From positions 481,501-545,500 of the forward strand of contig JANFAH010000039.1 of the NCBI GenBank assembly GCA_024663395.1: a DNA stretch of 64,000 nt. The letters run 5' to 3'. This document shows positions 12,934 to 24,590 of the stretch, piece by piece (within the stretch, counting starts at the first letter, position 1; each line of letters begins with the position of its first letter). This stretch comes from Pisolithus tinctorius (taxonomy: Eukaryota > Basidiomycota > Agaricomycetes > Boletales > Pisolithaceae). Both the position numbers and the translations under genes were made by a program. The notes under the pieces were generated by a model, which saw only the letters and a list, made by a program, of their open reading frames with translations, made no database searches and had not been told where the DNA came from.

Positions 12934-13620
12934 GTGTCCAGGCTCATTGTTTGTACTAATGCAATCAAAATTGAGTGCACCACAGCAAGTGAGAAATGGT
13001 GCTATTTAACAGTGATACTGAGTGCATATATAGCAGAAAAGAAGCAGAGGATCCAGGAGGGTATTGATGATGCATATCATGACCACTTGAAGGCCAGGCC
13101 CAGCATGAATGACCTAGAATCCTTCAGAAGTGTGGTTGAGTGTGAATTTATCCTGGCTCATGACCATTCTGGTTGATATATGCAGGAGCACCTGAAGGAG
13201 GACAACAATGTCAAGCAGATGGTCACTACAGGATCAAAAGCATCATATATCTTTGTCTGGCAGATGATGATCTGTGTTGGGCAGCAGAGTGTGGAAGGAA
13301 AGTGTATACCATTCAGCTTCCACCATTGGACATTACCTCATTTTGCAGGGAGTTCAAGCACAAATACTGTGTTGATGTTACAGACAAGGAGGGTGGCTTC
13401 CTTGCTGGAGTTCTGCAGATTGGTATTGACAAAAGCTCCCTGGAGTTGCAAGCAAAGCTTGGTGAAGAATATGCTTGCCTCATTCAGCATCATCATGCAT
13501 TTCAGACATCCATTGTCCCTTGCACAGGCAGCCTTATTCCCTACTACATGGCTGTCAACTTGTATCATATCATTCACAATGCCATTAAGATCTTTCACAT
13601 TGACCACTGCAAGCCTACCT
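12934..13620 (+). pseudogene. Degenerate transposon-associated coding remnant
   Basis: Plus-strand frames encode a charged segment (about 12,935-13,175) and then, in another frame, a stretch with [14 protein letters not shown] and [15 protein letters not shown] (about 13,240-13,355). It follows the end of the KDZ gene and may be a neighbouring cargo gene. I recognise no domain, and the frame changes indicate decay or unmodelled introns. Confidence 0.3.
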
Positions 13621-13621
13621 T

Positions 13622-14190
13622 GACTTGGAGAATCTCCAACATGAGATGGGGAATCTCCACCCTTGGCATGGAGAATCCCCATGGCCCATGAAGAATCTCT
13701 TCCTCATAGGTCATGAAAAATCCCCACAATTGACTTGGAGAATCCCCATGTCCAATGGAGAATCTCCAACATGAAATGGAGAATCCCCACAGTTCATGGA
13801 GAACTCCCACAATTGACACGGAGAATCCCCACATTTGATATGGAAAATCCCCAGTGGGCCATGGAGAATCCCCACCCTTGACATGGAGAATCTCCAACAC
13901 AACATGGAGAATCCCCAGTGGGCCATGGAGAATCCACAACATGGCATGGAGAATCCCCAACATGGCATGGAGAATCCCCAACATGGCATGGAGAATCCCC
14001 AACATGGCATGGAGAATCCCCAACATGGCATGGAGAATCCCCAGTGGGCCATGGGGAATCCCCAACATGGCATGGAGAATCCCCACAGTTGACATGGAGA
14101 ACCCCCACAGGCCATGGGTACTCTCCAACATGACATGGAGAATCCCCACACTTGACAAGGAGAATCCCCAACATGACATAGACTCAATCC
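13622..14190. repeat. 21-bp minisatellite
   Basis: The unit GGCATGGAGAATCCCCAACAT is tandemly repeated. It is nearly perfect at about 13,935-14,035, with diverged units on both sides (ATGGAGAATC(T/C)CCA throughout 13,622-14,190). Because the unit is a multiple of three, artificial repetitive open frames arise on both strands. Related ATGGAGAATCTCC units reappear at 15,302-15,365. Confidence 0.9.
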
Positions 14191-14830
14191 CCAGCAGGAC
14201 ATGGAGTATGCACTTAGAGGATTACCTTCTCTGTCCTTTACACCAACTGCTGATATACCTTGTGGTGTTGTTAGTGTTTGAGCCACTCAACAGTTCATTC
14301 TTTCATAGAACAATACTCTCTGCTTCATGTTCCTTGTCTCCATCCTCTCACACTTGTGTGATTTTCCTGGTGACAAAGAGGTGATGGTAGTGTCCCAACT
14401 TCTGAAAATCACAGGGTTTTTTCAATGGTATATTTGTTGACTTCATCATGGGAGTTTGTTGGTGTCCAAACTGTCCTCCATCATCTTGTTAGAACAGCAT
14501 GAAGGGCAGGGTGAGCTAAAGCACAGGGTAGGTTAGTTTGAGTGCATAAGGATGAGTGGAGTGTTTGGTCAGGGGGATGTTTCCTGAGAGTTAACACCCA
14601 GATGATTCTGTTGTCATATGCAGAAGGTGTCATTCTACCTCCCCTTTCCTCTATCATCTGCCCTGCCCCTTTCTCCCCCTGTACCACTCACCTGCTGTCT
14701 GTTCTCCTCCATCCCCCCTGCCTTTCAAGGAATCCTCCTGATCACCTAGGATTCCAATGCAAGTGCCATAATTGATGGTCTCAAGTTGTGTCACTCTGTA
14801 AGAATGGCTTCCAACTTTCCATGGCCTGGG
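14191..14830. other. No gene recognised
   Basis: CpG-poor spacer between two minisatellites. It includes a C/T-rich tract at about 14,635-14,760 and no supported gene. Confidence 0.5.
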
Positions 14831-14832
14831 AA

Positions 14833-15210
14833 AATGGGTCTATTTAGCCTGGGGAAAGCCACAGATCAACCTGGAAAGCAGGTCTATTTAGCCTGGGGAA
14901 AGCCCAGGTTCACCCTAGCAAGTAGGTCTATTTAGCCTAGGGAAAGCCCAGGTTCACCCTGGCAAGTGGGTCTATTTGGCCTGGGGAAATCCCAGCATCA
15001 ACCTGGAAAGCAGGTCTATTTAGCCTGGGGAAAGCCCAGGTTCACCCTGGCAAGTGGGTCTATTTAGCCTGGGGAAATCCCATGTTCAACCTGGAAAGCA
15101 GGTCTATTTAACCTGGGGAAAGCCCAGGATCAACCTGGAAAGGGGGTCTATTTAGCCTGGAGAAAGCCCAGAATCAACCTGGAAAGGGGGTCTATTTATC
15201 CTGGAGAAAG
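14833..15210. repeat. 44-bp minisatellite
   Basis: About nine units of roughly 44 bp follow the pattern GGTCTATTTAGCCTGGGGAA, then AGCCCAGG, then a TTCACCCTGGCAAGT or ATCAACCTGGAAAGC ending. Two alternating end types suggest that the array grew from a mixed higher-order unit. Confidence 0.9.
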
Positions 15211-16778
15211 TCCAATTTGGACCCCAGCTACCCTTTCATTTGATGTATAATATATATATATTATGGAGAAAACATTTTCTCCAACCATATTAAATTGCTG
15301 CTGTGGAGAATCTCCAGCTAGGCAATGGAGAATCTCCAGGAATGGTGGTGGAGAATCCCCAAAAGTTGGGAATTCCCACCAAAATGACACCTATTAGGTT
15401 AATACTTATATCAAAATCTCCAGACCTAATAGGTCTCCAAGGGGGGTTGACTGAAGTGCTAGAGGGGCAAGGTGCTGTGTTCAAAGGTTGAGGGAGTTTG
15501 AGGGTGAGGATATGCAGTGAGGGCAAGGGAAGCAGATGCAAGGGCAAGGATGTCTGTGTGAGGAGGAGAGTGACCAAGGATGGTCGAATTCTAAACCCCC
15601 CCCTCAGATGTAGGGAACGAGTTCGAGTTCCCTAGGAGAAGCTGTCTGAGTCAAGAGTTCAGGGGTGGAGAGTTTTCTTTTTGTTTTGTTTCCTTCTTTT
15701 GTTTTTCATGTTTGTACCACTGGACTTGGTGGCAAGCAGCCATGTTGCTGACTAAGCACACATGCTGTGTTCATGTGAGTTCAGTTTACCATGGGGAACC
15801 AGTTCATGTCACAGGCCCTCAGTAGTAGGGTGATACAGTCTCACATTTTGGTGAGTTTTTGAAGTTAGATTTATTACTTTGGGGAGTACCCAAGGTGCCA
15901 GGAGGACTGGCAGAAGGTATTGCACAGACAGAGCTAAGTAGTCTTTTAGTCCGCATTTTTACACCTTTACTACACTTTGTTTCTCCAAAACAGGACTTCC
16001 CTTTTGGTCGAGCATTATACTCACCCATCACTGATAATTACTATTTCTAGGTACCATCACTTACCTATTCCTACACCATCTTTGCTTAAGCAGCTACCAC
16101 ATGATTGTGAGTTGTATTCAGTATATCAATGATGACTTTTCTCATGAACACCTTTTCCCTCTTTCCACCACCTACAGGTAAGTTGTCACTTCTCAATACT
16201 TGGCATTCTATTAACCGTCTTCACTCACAGCCCACCACTTAGCATTAGACACCATAGCATTAGAATAATTAGAATTATATCAGTATTGATAGTAGTATGT
16301 AGTATTTGTGAAGACAGTGCAATGCAACTGTCAATGCAAAAGTTAAACATTTGACATGAGCTGAATAATCTATAATACAAGTGTAGACAAAGATATAATA
16401 AAATTGCATATGCACATTCAATAAAGATAAGCACAGTGTATGCTGTTTACTTGGTTATCAATCTGACTACATACATACCCCTAGACCATTCTTCCATCCT
16501 GTTGTCCACATCAAAAGACACTGCTAAAGTTCATACATGTCAACTCTATGTCTCTTACTGACGAATTCGATCATTAAATCATTCTCCACAGTGGCCTTCC
16601 TATGATCTGCCTTTGGTCAGTCGGTATTAAGTTGATTGGATAGGCAGTAACTGTTCAAATAACCCAACTATTAGGCCTTGTGCCCAGTGTAAGAGACCAA
16701 AGAAAATATCACTGGGCACAGAGCAGTAAGTGTGCAAAAATGATAAACAAATGCAATCCAAGGACACTTAGAGCAAAG
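15211..16778. other. No gene recognised
   Basis: The stretch holds an AT-rich palindrome near 15,250, three scattered ATGGAGAATCTCC-type units (15,302-15,365) and CpG-poor unique sequence. Only short, unsupported open frames are present. Confidence 0.5.
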
Positions 16779-18214
16779 CTAAGTGCCCACTACAAGTCTG
16801 TAGAGTGAGAACAGAACATAATAAAGGACAAACTGCGAAATGAGGTGCACAGGCACCACATATGAACAGTAACTAACCACAACATCATAGGTGAGCTTCA
16901 CCACAAAGGCAATGGTGAGTAGTTGCATTAAGAATTGTATTGTGGCACATATAGCCCTGAACAGGGCCTGCAACAAGCTTTCTTTCTTCCCTGGCCGCAA
17001 TTGCAAATCCCTCTTCAGCTTTTTCCAGACTTTTATCATATTGTCCACATCATTATTGGAAGACACTGCAACAATCCCTGTATGATCCTCTCCATCGTAT
17101 GTCTGGTACATGTGGGTGTAAGATGGTTTCTACATTTATGGGGATGCTCACCATAATTGTCTGTGTCTGTGCCATCCTTGAGTGCCATAGCACCTGTCAC
17201 TTGGTTCCAGTATTCATTTCAAAGATATATACTAACCCATTATCAGATCCCCCAACAATCGTCATGCCATCCTCCATGAAGGCTACTTGTTTGGGGTACG
17301 TTTTTAGCAGTTTGGTATCATATGTCCTTATGCAGCTTCTGTCATTCAGTTGATGTAGGCTAAATCCACTTATAGCATTGTCTATGATGAATAAACTTCC
17401 CATCTTGTTGACACATGCAGAGCCCCTAGGTACAGGTCAGATCGATTGGTTTGCTGAAACTGAAGATCTCTTACTCACACTGTCATTCCTGTAGACCTTG
17501 TTTTGATGACCATCCCATTGTCACTTTGTAGAACATGGCTTGCAAAGGGAAATCTCATTAGATCTGTATTCACAAGTCTCAGGCCTATTGTCTTACATGT
17601 CTCCATCATACATCCCAAAAACTATGATGTCGCAGCCTCAGAGGTACACAGCATGCGGAATGGATGTCATTAACTCAATGCTGAAGACATTTGACAGTCA
17701 ATTCCTAGAATCTATTGTCCAGGTCTGAACTTGTTTGTCCCACATCATTACAATGATACAAGTTCCTGTGCTGTTACCTGCATCTGAAGCAATGGCCATG
17801 ATTTCATGGCCCCCACTAATCCTCCTGGCAACTACTTCCTTGAATTCGACCACAGTATGTGGGTGCTGCCTCCAGATCAGCAAGTAGCCCAGTCCTGTCC
17901 AGCAGCACAAGGTTGCCTGTATACTGTCATTTTGTGTGAGCCAAGTAATAGTTGTAATGGGATCTTTGGGACTTCACATCTGTGGAGGTTGGGGTAGCTG
18001 AACCTCTTTGCATAAGTCCCATACCCTCAGTCCATTGAAACCTGTTGGCTAATATGCATTGGATTCGAAATAACACTACTGAATTCCTACCTCCACTTGC
18101 CAACAGTGTTCCAGAGTTTGACACTACTAGACAGAGGATCGCATCCTGGTGCCCCCACAAGCAGCACCCAAGTGTGTACTTCATCAGCAACTTGAGAATA
18201 GAGCTGAATATCAT
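16779..18214 (-). pseudogene. WD40-repeat gene with hydrophobic C-terminus, CpG-depleted
   Basis: Minus-strand exons encode a WD40-like start (GCCLWGHQDAILCLVVSNSG, then LLASGG; about 18,070-18,175), a middle piece with HEIMAIASDAG and MMWDKQVQTWT (about 17,700-17,820), a blade with KQVAFMEDGMTIVGGSDNG (about 17,220-17,300), and a last exon (16,779-17,111) with DGEDHTGIVAVSSNN followed by two or three hydrophobic, probably transmembrane segments. I recall this WD40-plus-membrane arrangement as an expanded family in mushrooms. The exons are better preserved than neighbouring transposon genes, so it may be only recently dead or still intact. I did not confirm all splice joins. Confidence 0.5.
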
Positions 18215-19118
18215 CAGGTAAATTGTTCATCAGTAAGTCATTGTCATTGTCAATGTAAATATGTTGTATCTGTTATTGTCTAACAGCTAACTCACATAAT
18301 GTTGTAAAGGCATAACCTGAGCATTGCTAATGTGACAATTTTATTATTATTGTGCCCTTACAACAGTGCTTACCATGGCTAATGGAGGTGTGTTTCCTCC
18401 TGACTGTGACCATTATGACGTTGCCTATTATTTCAGCTGTTTGTGAGGTTTAATTGTGGGAAGAATGCCCAACCTGATTTTAATAAGGTGAACAAAAAGC
18501 TCAACTTGAAATAATGAAGTGGCACAACTAAATTACTACCATAACTACAATAATAGATGCCTGTAACAACAATGGAGGTGCATTTGCCTGGCTGTACTGG
18601 AGACTGATCAGATCATTTCTTTTGAGTGATTACCTCCTCCAGACCCGTTCTGTTCACCTGGGGTGATTATTGGCAATAGGCCCATACCTCTGCATGTGTG
18701 TATGTGAGCATGCCTGTGATATCGACTTATTTCCCATATGGCAATGTGCCCACATTTGACTGCCCTGTTTTTGTCCACTTTTGTTTGCCTAGTGCTTAAC
18801 TCATTTTTTCCCTCTAACCTCATTCCAGATGTGTGCTACATGCTGCTGTACTCTGTCATCATGTCTGCTGATCCCTGACCATGGACACCTTTGTTCCATG
18901 TGACTTTCTATTGTCTTTCCTTTTTTTTTGTTAGGGACTCATGGCACTGATTGCCTCCGATTTAACCCTCTAGGTCTCCAGTCACACAACAATTACTAAC
19001 TCTAACCCATTTTCAATGCCAGGTGCATTTGGTATCTGTATGTGTATGCATTGGATTCCACAATGATAACTAACTGCAGCTACTAGGAGGAGAAAGCACA
19101 CAAACTGTTGATAGCAAC
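18215..19118. other. No gene recognised
   Basis: CpG-poor spacer with simple TTATTATTATTG and short poly-T runs. No coding or RNA feature can be supported. Confidence 0.5.
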
Positions 19119-21904
19119 ATGTTGCTTTTTGACAATGATAATGACAATGACTTCTGTTTGCAGATGGAAACCAGCAGCAATGCATCTGTCAAAGAACAGC
19201 TTACCATTGGGCACAGTGAGGATGATAGCAATGGCATGTCCATTGCCAACTTGTGTACAGATGCTAGTTACAATTCATCCTCCACAGACCAGCTTGCTGC
19301 AAGATGTACCATGCCAAAACCAGCAGAGCACAACACCACTGCTGGCATTGCCCCTGAACATGAGCCCCCACATGCCTCAGTTTCCACCACACATACCATG
19401 ACCACTATATCAACACATCACAAGTGATGCAACAAGGGTGATGAACCATGGCCTATTGCAAAGTGTCATAACAGAGAACTAGATTACTCCTACTCACTTT
19501 GTCAGCAACTCCAGGGAATGGGAGCAGAATTGAACCACCTGAAGGCCAAGTTATGTCTGAAAGGGTCAGTGAGTAGCCAACTCTAACCTACTACTTGTCA
19601 CTGGGGCTGATGGACTATCATGAACATGCCAGTGCGAACTTGCCACCCTTGAGAAGACTACACAAAACTGCCTTCTCACTGCAAAGAATGAGTTTGATTT
19701 GCAGAAGAAAGTTCTATCTGATATGCATACTTTGCTTGCTACTCAAGAACAGGAGCTCTGCAGACTCCAGCATGAAATTCAGGTCAGCCATCACATATCA
19801 CTGTCTTGGACTGTATTCATGTGAACCAAGGAGCATCACCAAGAGCACAGTGTTTTGTGAAACCTCCAAGAAGAGGTTCAGGTGAGAAGTGCATAGCTTT
19901 ACTTAGTATCACACTCATGTGTTCAAAAGGAAAACCACAGACAGTGGGAAACTCTTCTTAAACCTCATGAGTGGGCACTTACCATGCTCAGAGATGAAAT
20001 TCAGGTATGCCATCCTCAGTGCTCTGTCAGGCCATTGCTCAATGAATGAAGGAACAACACCGTCAGCATGATACCTTACTGGCAGCTCAAAAGGAGGAGT
20101 TTTTGAGGTTCCAAAATGAACTGCAGGTGAGTTGTTGTGGATCACTATACACTCCTGACAGTTTACATTACACTGAAGGAACATGATCAACTACAGGAAA
20201 TCAAGATAGTGCAACATACTGCTGCTATGGAAGAGCACTTGTGATCAGAACTGAAGAAGGTTGGAAATGATGTGGTGACACGCTGCCAAGCAGAGAAAGA
20301 GAGGGAATTAGCAGCAATGGTTCAACACAATATGTGACATAGACATGTAAGTGAACAAACTATGTAGTTTGTTGGGCAATGCTGACTGCCCTCAGACAAT
20401 TCAAACAGCATCTCAAGCTGAACTAGTGCACTTTCCAGCTGAATCCGAGTCTCCTACCTGCCAGGACAACCAACTGCAAACACCATGACAAGTGTCCACT
20501 GCACCACTGCCCCAGCATGCACAAACTCCATATTTGGACACTATCAAGAAGATCAAATGAACCCAAGCAGCTTCACAAAGAACCCACCTCATCAGCATGT
20601 CTCACAAGGTAAGTAAGGAAATGTATGACTTGATATGAATATCTTATGATCAATAGCCTATTGACAATGAAGAGTTCCAATCTACTGCTTCAGAACTTGA
20701 GGTATCACAAGCAAACAACAGTGATCCTGTATCAATGGCAGAGGCAATTGCCAAGGGGGTTGAAGCTGCACTTTGGAAAGTACTTGGTGATGGTGCTATC
20801 ACTATGCCACGAACAGGGTGGTCATGGTGGTCACCTCAAAAACAAAAGGAGGTGGATAAAGAAGTGGAGATAGAGAAGGCTACAGAGCCACAAGGACATT
20901 GTGATCTTATACTGGTAAGTGACATTGCTAATTCTGTTCATGTGCTAAACCAGCTGTGATAGAGTGAAGTCTGTTGCTTCTTCAAGGAAAAACTCAAAAT
21001 AAGTCAGGACCATGAATTTATTTTGAACAAAATGGCCCCCCCCCTGATGATGTCCATGCATACAAACACAAAGATGGTCCACCACCCAACATGGACTCAC
21101 CAACTTTCAATCTCATGCAGGGCTACTCCTCACTGTGGAATTCTTTCATCATTGACCACCTTCTTGATGAATTTCAGAGATGAGGCAATGAAGAACACTG
21201 GCCTGTAATGAAGTCCAATGATTACATGTTGGAAATCCTATGTGAATGCTACAAATGTCTACACATGACATGGCAGAAAGCTCAGCCACATATTACAACA
21301 AAGGGCACAGTAGAAACTTCTGCTGAGATTGAAGAATGCTTGGTAGTGGAATGAACCTGGGTACTCAAAGAGGGCAGACAGACCACATGATGACAAAATG
21401 TAGGGCATTAATTTTGCTGTTTCATACCAGTAACTCAACCTGTTTTAGAAATATCAGCATCAATGTGCCATTCTTGAACATATGGTTGCTCTCAAGAAAG
21501 ACTCCACAAATGGCAAAGGTGATCTCCATGCTTGGCAATGGCTCCTGCAGCTGATCCACACACTGGGCAAGCATGGGATGAGTTCCGAGGACAGCAACAT
21601 TGACAATGATGTCATGATTATCCTCTGAGTTAAGAATATGGCATGGCAACACAGTGTCAAATGGGAACTTGATATTATTGACCTCCAGAGACTTGTCAAC
21701 AATGATGTTTTTGCACCCCAAGGATCAAAGCCCATCCAGAGGTTTTGTGCACCTGGAAACCCCCAAAGTTTGCACACTCCAGTCCCAGGCTTACCACAGT
21801 CTATCTATGATTCCATTTGGCTTGCTGGGCTTACTCACCATGAATGGGACTGCCTGAAAGTATCAGAGGAACTGTTTCCATGGATGGAGATAGCCATTGC
21901 CTGA
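19119..21904 (+). pseudogene. Degenerate coiled-coil protein gene with repeated short exons (transposon-associated)
   Basis: A plus-strand multi-exon gene begins with a Ser/Asn/Asp-rich exon (19,119-19,427). It continues with short exons of heptad-like sequence, each ending in E(I/V/L)Q and followed at once by a GT(G/A/C) donor (about 19,640-20,340). Next comes an exon with AIAKGVEAALWKVLGDGAIT and GWSWWSP (about 20,733-20,915), then a C-terminal part with QGYSSLWNSFIIDHLLDEF (about 21,117-21,175), and finally IYDSIWLAGLTHHEWD and a stop near 21,903. Many stops interrupt it, several at sites where CGA to TGA would explain them. I recall similar proteins as abundant hypothetical proteins in mushroom repeats; no function is known to me. 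Confidence 0.45.
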
Positions 21905-22385
21905 CACTAGATACCCAATGTAGTGTATGTACGTACATATAGATACTAAGAACATCTACATGAAAATGGATGATCACACTGGGTGATTGTTGTGTGACCA
22001 CAGGGTGATCATTGGGCGATGAACAGGTGACTCTCAGGCAATTAGTATGGGCTGTGGCAAAACTTCAAGTGTAGGCACATGTAGGAACACTAATTCTAGA
22101 CTTGAAGTAAAATTTGTTACTGGAATTTTGGCAGTACTTCATGTATTGTCAGTTATGCAAATTAGGACAAAACTTAAAGTTTCACCCTGCACTGCACATG
22201 TTGACATAACTTCCTATCTCAGACAACATCTGCTATTCAACCATACTTATTGTTTACACAATGATTAGACATTCACTCTGACTTCAAACCTGAGCAAACA
22301 TGTAGAAAAGGATCTAAACTTCAAGTATGGATTTTTTCAGTATGCCATCACAAACTCTAAGTGTGAGATTGACATATTGTATTAC
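21905..22385. other. No gene recognised
   Basis: CpG-poor, AT-rich spacer leading to the ZIM17/POL1 fragment at the edge of the depleted domain. Confidence 0.5.
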
Positions 22386-22965
22386 ATATAACAGGGTACT
22401 ATATAGTGGAAAACTTGCTGTGCCTGGCAATGCTGTGCAGTACAGCAAATGTGGTCACACAGCATTCTTGAGCCACCTTGAGGTCAACATGGCTGTTTGG
22501 GTTGTTTTTAGGGCAGAGGTTGAAAGGAAATGGGACACATGCTCAGGTGATGCACCTTCAATCTGGGTGATTGATTATTGTAGATAAGAGGCGACTAGAG
22601 ACAGCAGAGAGATCCCGCAGAGGCGACGAGAGAGCTTGTCGATCGACCGACGCGTTGCCTTCGCTGATGAGGACATTGCATTACTAACATACACCACGTG
22701 GCCTGGCTGAGCGATCCTCCCGTCTTCCTGCGACTGTGTCCCCTCCCCTTTCCAGCACAAGAGTATCGTGCAGAGTTGATGGCAAACTTGCGGCAAACAG
22801 TATGTGGGTTTCCACTCTCGCTCTATGGCCGCCCCGCCCCTTCACTGTGTTGACAACCTTCAAGGGTCCAGCGATTCTTATGCACGCACAAATTCGCGGG
22901 GAGTCTGCGGCTTGATGTTAGTTCACCTTCCTGCGCTGGCGGATGGATCCATCCATTTCTAGCAG
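22386..22965 (+). pseudogene. Rearranged ZIM17-POL1 fragment straddling the CpG boundary
   Basis: Bases about 22,418-22,510 match the start of ZIM17 on the minus strand (intact at 46,880-46,954). Bases 22,510-22,555 match the gap between the divergent genes. Bases 22,610-22,690 match POL1 intron 1 and exon 2. After a foreign stretch of about 60 bp, a short exon 2 piece (near 22,755) joins directly to exon 11 and intron 11 sequence (22,775-22,965; intact at 50,420-50,615), so exons 3-10 are missing. Left of 22,560 almost every CpG of the intact copy has become TG or CA; right of 22,590 CpGs are kept. Confidence 0.75.
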
Positions 22966-23690
22966 TTGGGATTTATTTCGACATTTGGCCGTGTGCTTAC
23001 CCGTGAAGCAGTGCGAACCATTGATCACTATGCGACGTAGCTTTTGGGACTGCCAACATTACAAGTAAATAAGGACGGTTTGAACCTGGAGCATCAAGGC
23101 CACCTCACATGTGCTACTGGACAGCAGGACACTTGGAACGTCACGGGACTTCCATCATATTGACGGTTTGCATGCCAGGTTGATCATCGAACTCGTCTCA
23201 CTGCAGTGACAGTGTCACGTTTGACGTTGGGCTCGTTTTTAGTAGTGCCATGGACTTTCTGAATGATGTTGAACTCGATGGTATGTAGATAAATTTCTCA
23301 AGTTATTACCTGCTGACATCGGCACATGTATGGGTGTCTACAATCGCGAAGTTCCGGGGGCCTTTGAAATGCAAGGATCAGAAGTTCCGTGTTTGTTTCC
23401 ATTCGAAGATGCTAAACTGGTACAATTGTGGATACCATCGCACTGTGACTTGATCGGTGTTTAGCTCGTACGAAATAGTAGTTTCGTACCCATACTATGC
23501 CACGAGCAAGACACTGGTGTGACAGATCCGTCGCTGGCGCCTATACGATCCCCAATGGATAAGTTTAAGATCTCCAGAAAACGTGCCAAGTCATGGAGTG
23601 ATTGCTTGGATAGGATGTCCTTCACATCGCAAACTTGCGCGGCGGCGCGAAACACGATTTGGTTACAACGTACACGGGATCTGAACAGAT
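22966..23690. other. No gene recognised
   Basis: CpG-normal sequence with only short frames. No similarity to the nearby duplicated units was noticed. Confidence 0.45.
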
Positions 23691-24110
23691 TTTCACCATC
23701 GTCCCATCTCCGGCTTCTGCGATATGCAATATACGTTGGTGCTCAAGTCCTCATGCATGGCGCTGTACTTCTGGCTCCCCATTGATTACTCTGTCTTGGT
23801 ATGTTGTGAAAATACTTCCTCGGTATGTGCAGAACATCCCATCCGAGCTTGCTCTAACCGAGTATTGTTGGAATATGAAAGTACTCTTATTGCCCCTGAT
23901 GGGGTGGAACCCTCTCCTGCTCGGGAATGCATACACATGAACTACCAGTGCTTGACATTCACGAGAGAGTCGGATACTGATACAATGATGCCTAGCCTTG
24001 AAAGGAGGGTTGGACTTCTTGCTTGGACTACTCTACGTGAAGTGCCTGTGCCTGAGCATCAGGTATGGTCCACCGCTTCTCCCACACGTGGGACGCCTCT
24101 GGGAAGACTT
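23690..24110 (+). pseudogene. Truncated copy of an I66-type inhibitor gene
   Basis: Bases 23,695-23,920 resemble the upstream module of the intact inhibitor gene next door (compare 24,289-24,480). Bases 23,990-24,090 resemble its exon 3 and donor (compare 25,045-25,145), including CCTAG, GAAAGGA, TTGGACTAC and CAGGTATGGTCCACCG. Exons 1, 2 and 4 are absent. This is a deletion derivative of a tandem inhibitor copy. Confidence 0.6.
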
Positions 24111-24288
24111 ACGTCGGCGGCACAAATAATGTTTGTTTTCCGTGCTTGTGCAAGTTATACGCTCAATGGAAATCAGCGTAAAAATGGTTGGTCATCCCCG
24201 TTGCCCAAGCTAAGGTGGCCCGTCCCTCTTCCCAATGACGCTTCATTGGATGATTCGCTACACCTAATCTCGGACTGATTTTGCGCCT

Positions 24289-24540
24289 TCGTCCCATCTC
24301 CGGCCTCCGCAATATGCAATGCAAGTTGGCGCTCAAGTCCTCCTGTGTGGTGCCGTACGACTGGCTTATCGATTACTCCATCTTTGTGTGTTGCTTCTAC
24401 TGTACTTGCAGAAGGTTCCATCGGAGCTTATTCTAATGGAGTAGTTCGAATATGAAAGTAGTCCCATGACCTGATGGGGTCGGATTCAAGGGCTTCTGAA
24501 GACCTTGAGGGTACCCGATCCTCAGAGGATAAAAGGGCGA
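24289..24540 (+). promoter_or_regulatory. Upstream module and TATA element of inhibitor gene copy 1
   Basis: A TATA-type GAGGATAAAAGGG lies at about 24,525-24,537, roughly 60 bp before the ATG. About 270 bp before the ATG is CCGCAATATGCAATGCAAG followed by TTGGCGCTC, a motif shared with the other inhibitor genes at a similar distance. Conservation of position across paralogs is the evidence; duplication age alone could also explain it. Confidence 0.55.
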
Positions 24541-24590
24541 CCGACTATCAGTGCTTTCCCCAGTCAACGTACTCGATTATTATCTTCAAC

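Larger units (their letters stand above)
1..22570. other. CpG-depleted, transposon-rich domain
   Basis: Across this stretch CG dinucleotides are rare while TG and CA are abundant; from about 22,600 rightwards CG is common. Nearly every protein-like stretch here is broken by stops or frameshifts and belongs to repeats or transposon-associated families. This fits DNA that was cytosine-methylated and lost CpG by deamination, as known for repeats in Agaricomycetes. One exception is 2,191-3,060, which keeps many CpGs. The assignment as heterochromatin is inference from composition. Confidence 0.8.

Noticed and set aside
12934..13620. TET/JBP dioxygenase, known to travel with KDZ elements in mushrooms
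   Set aside because: I looked for the HxD and distal His/Arg signature near the KDZ gene and could not find it. The remnant remains unassigned.
13935..14050. Possible CRISPR-like array
   Set aside because: The repeats are contiguous with no unique spacers, and the organism is a eukaryote. This is a minisatellite.
13595..14384. Long repetitive open frames on both strands at 13.6-14.4 kb
   Set aside because: They are produced by the 21-bp repeat, whose length is a multiple of three. There is no non-repeat coding sequence of matching frame.
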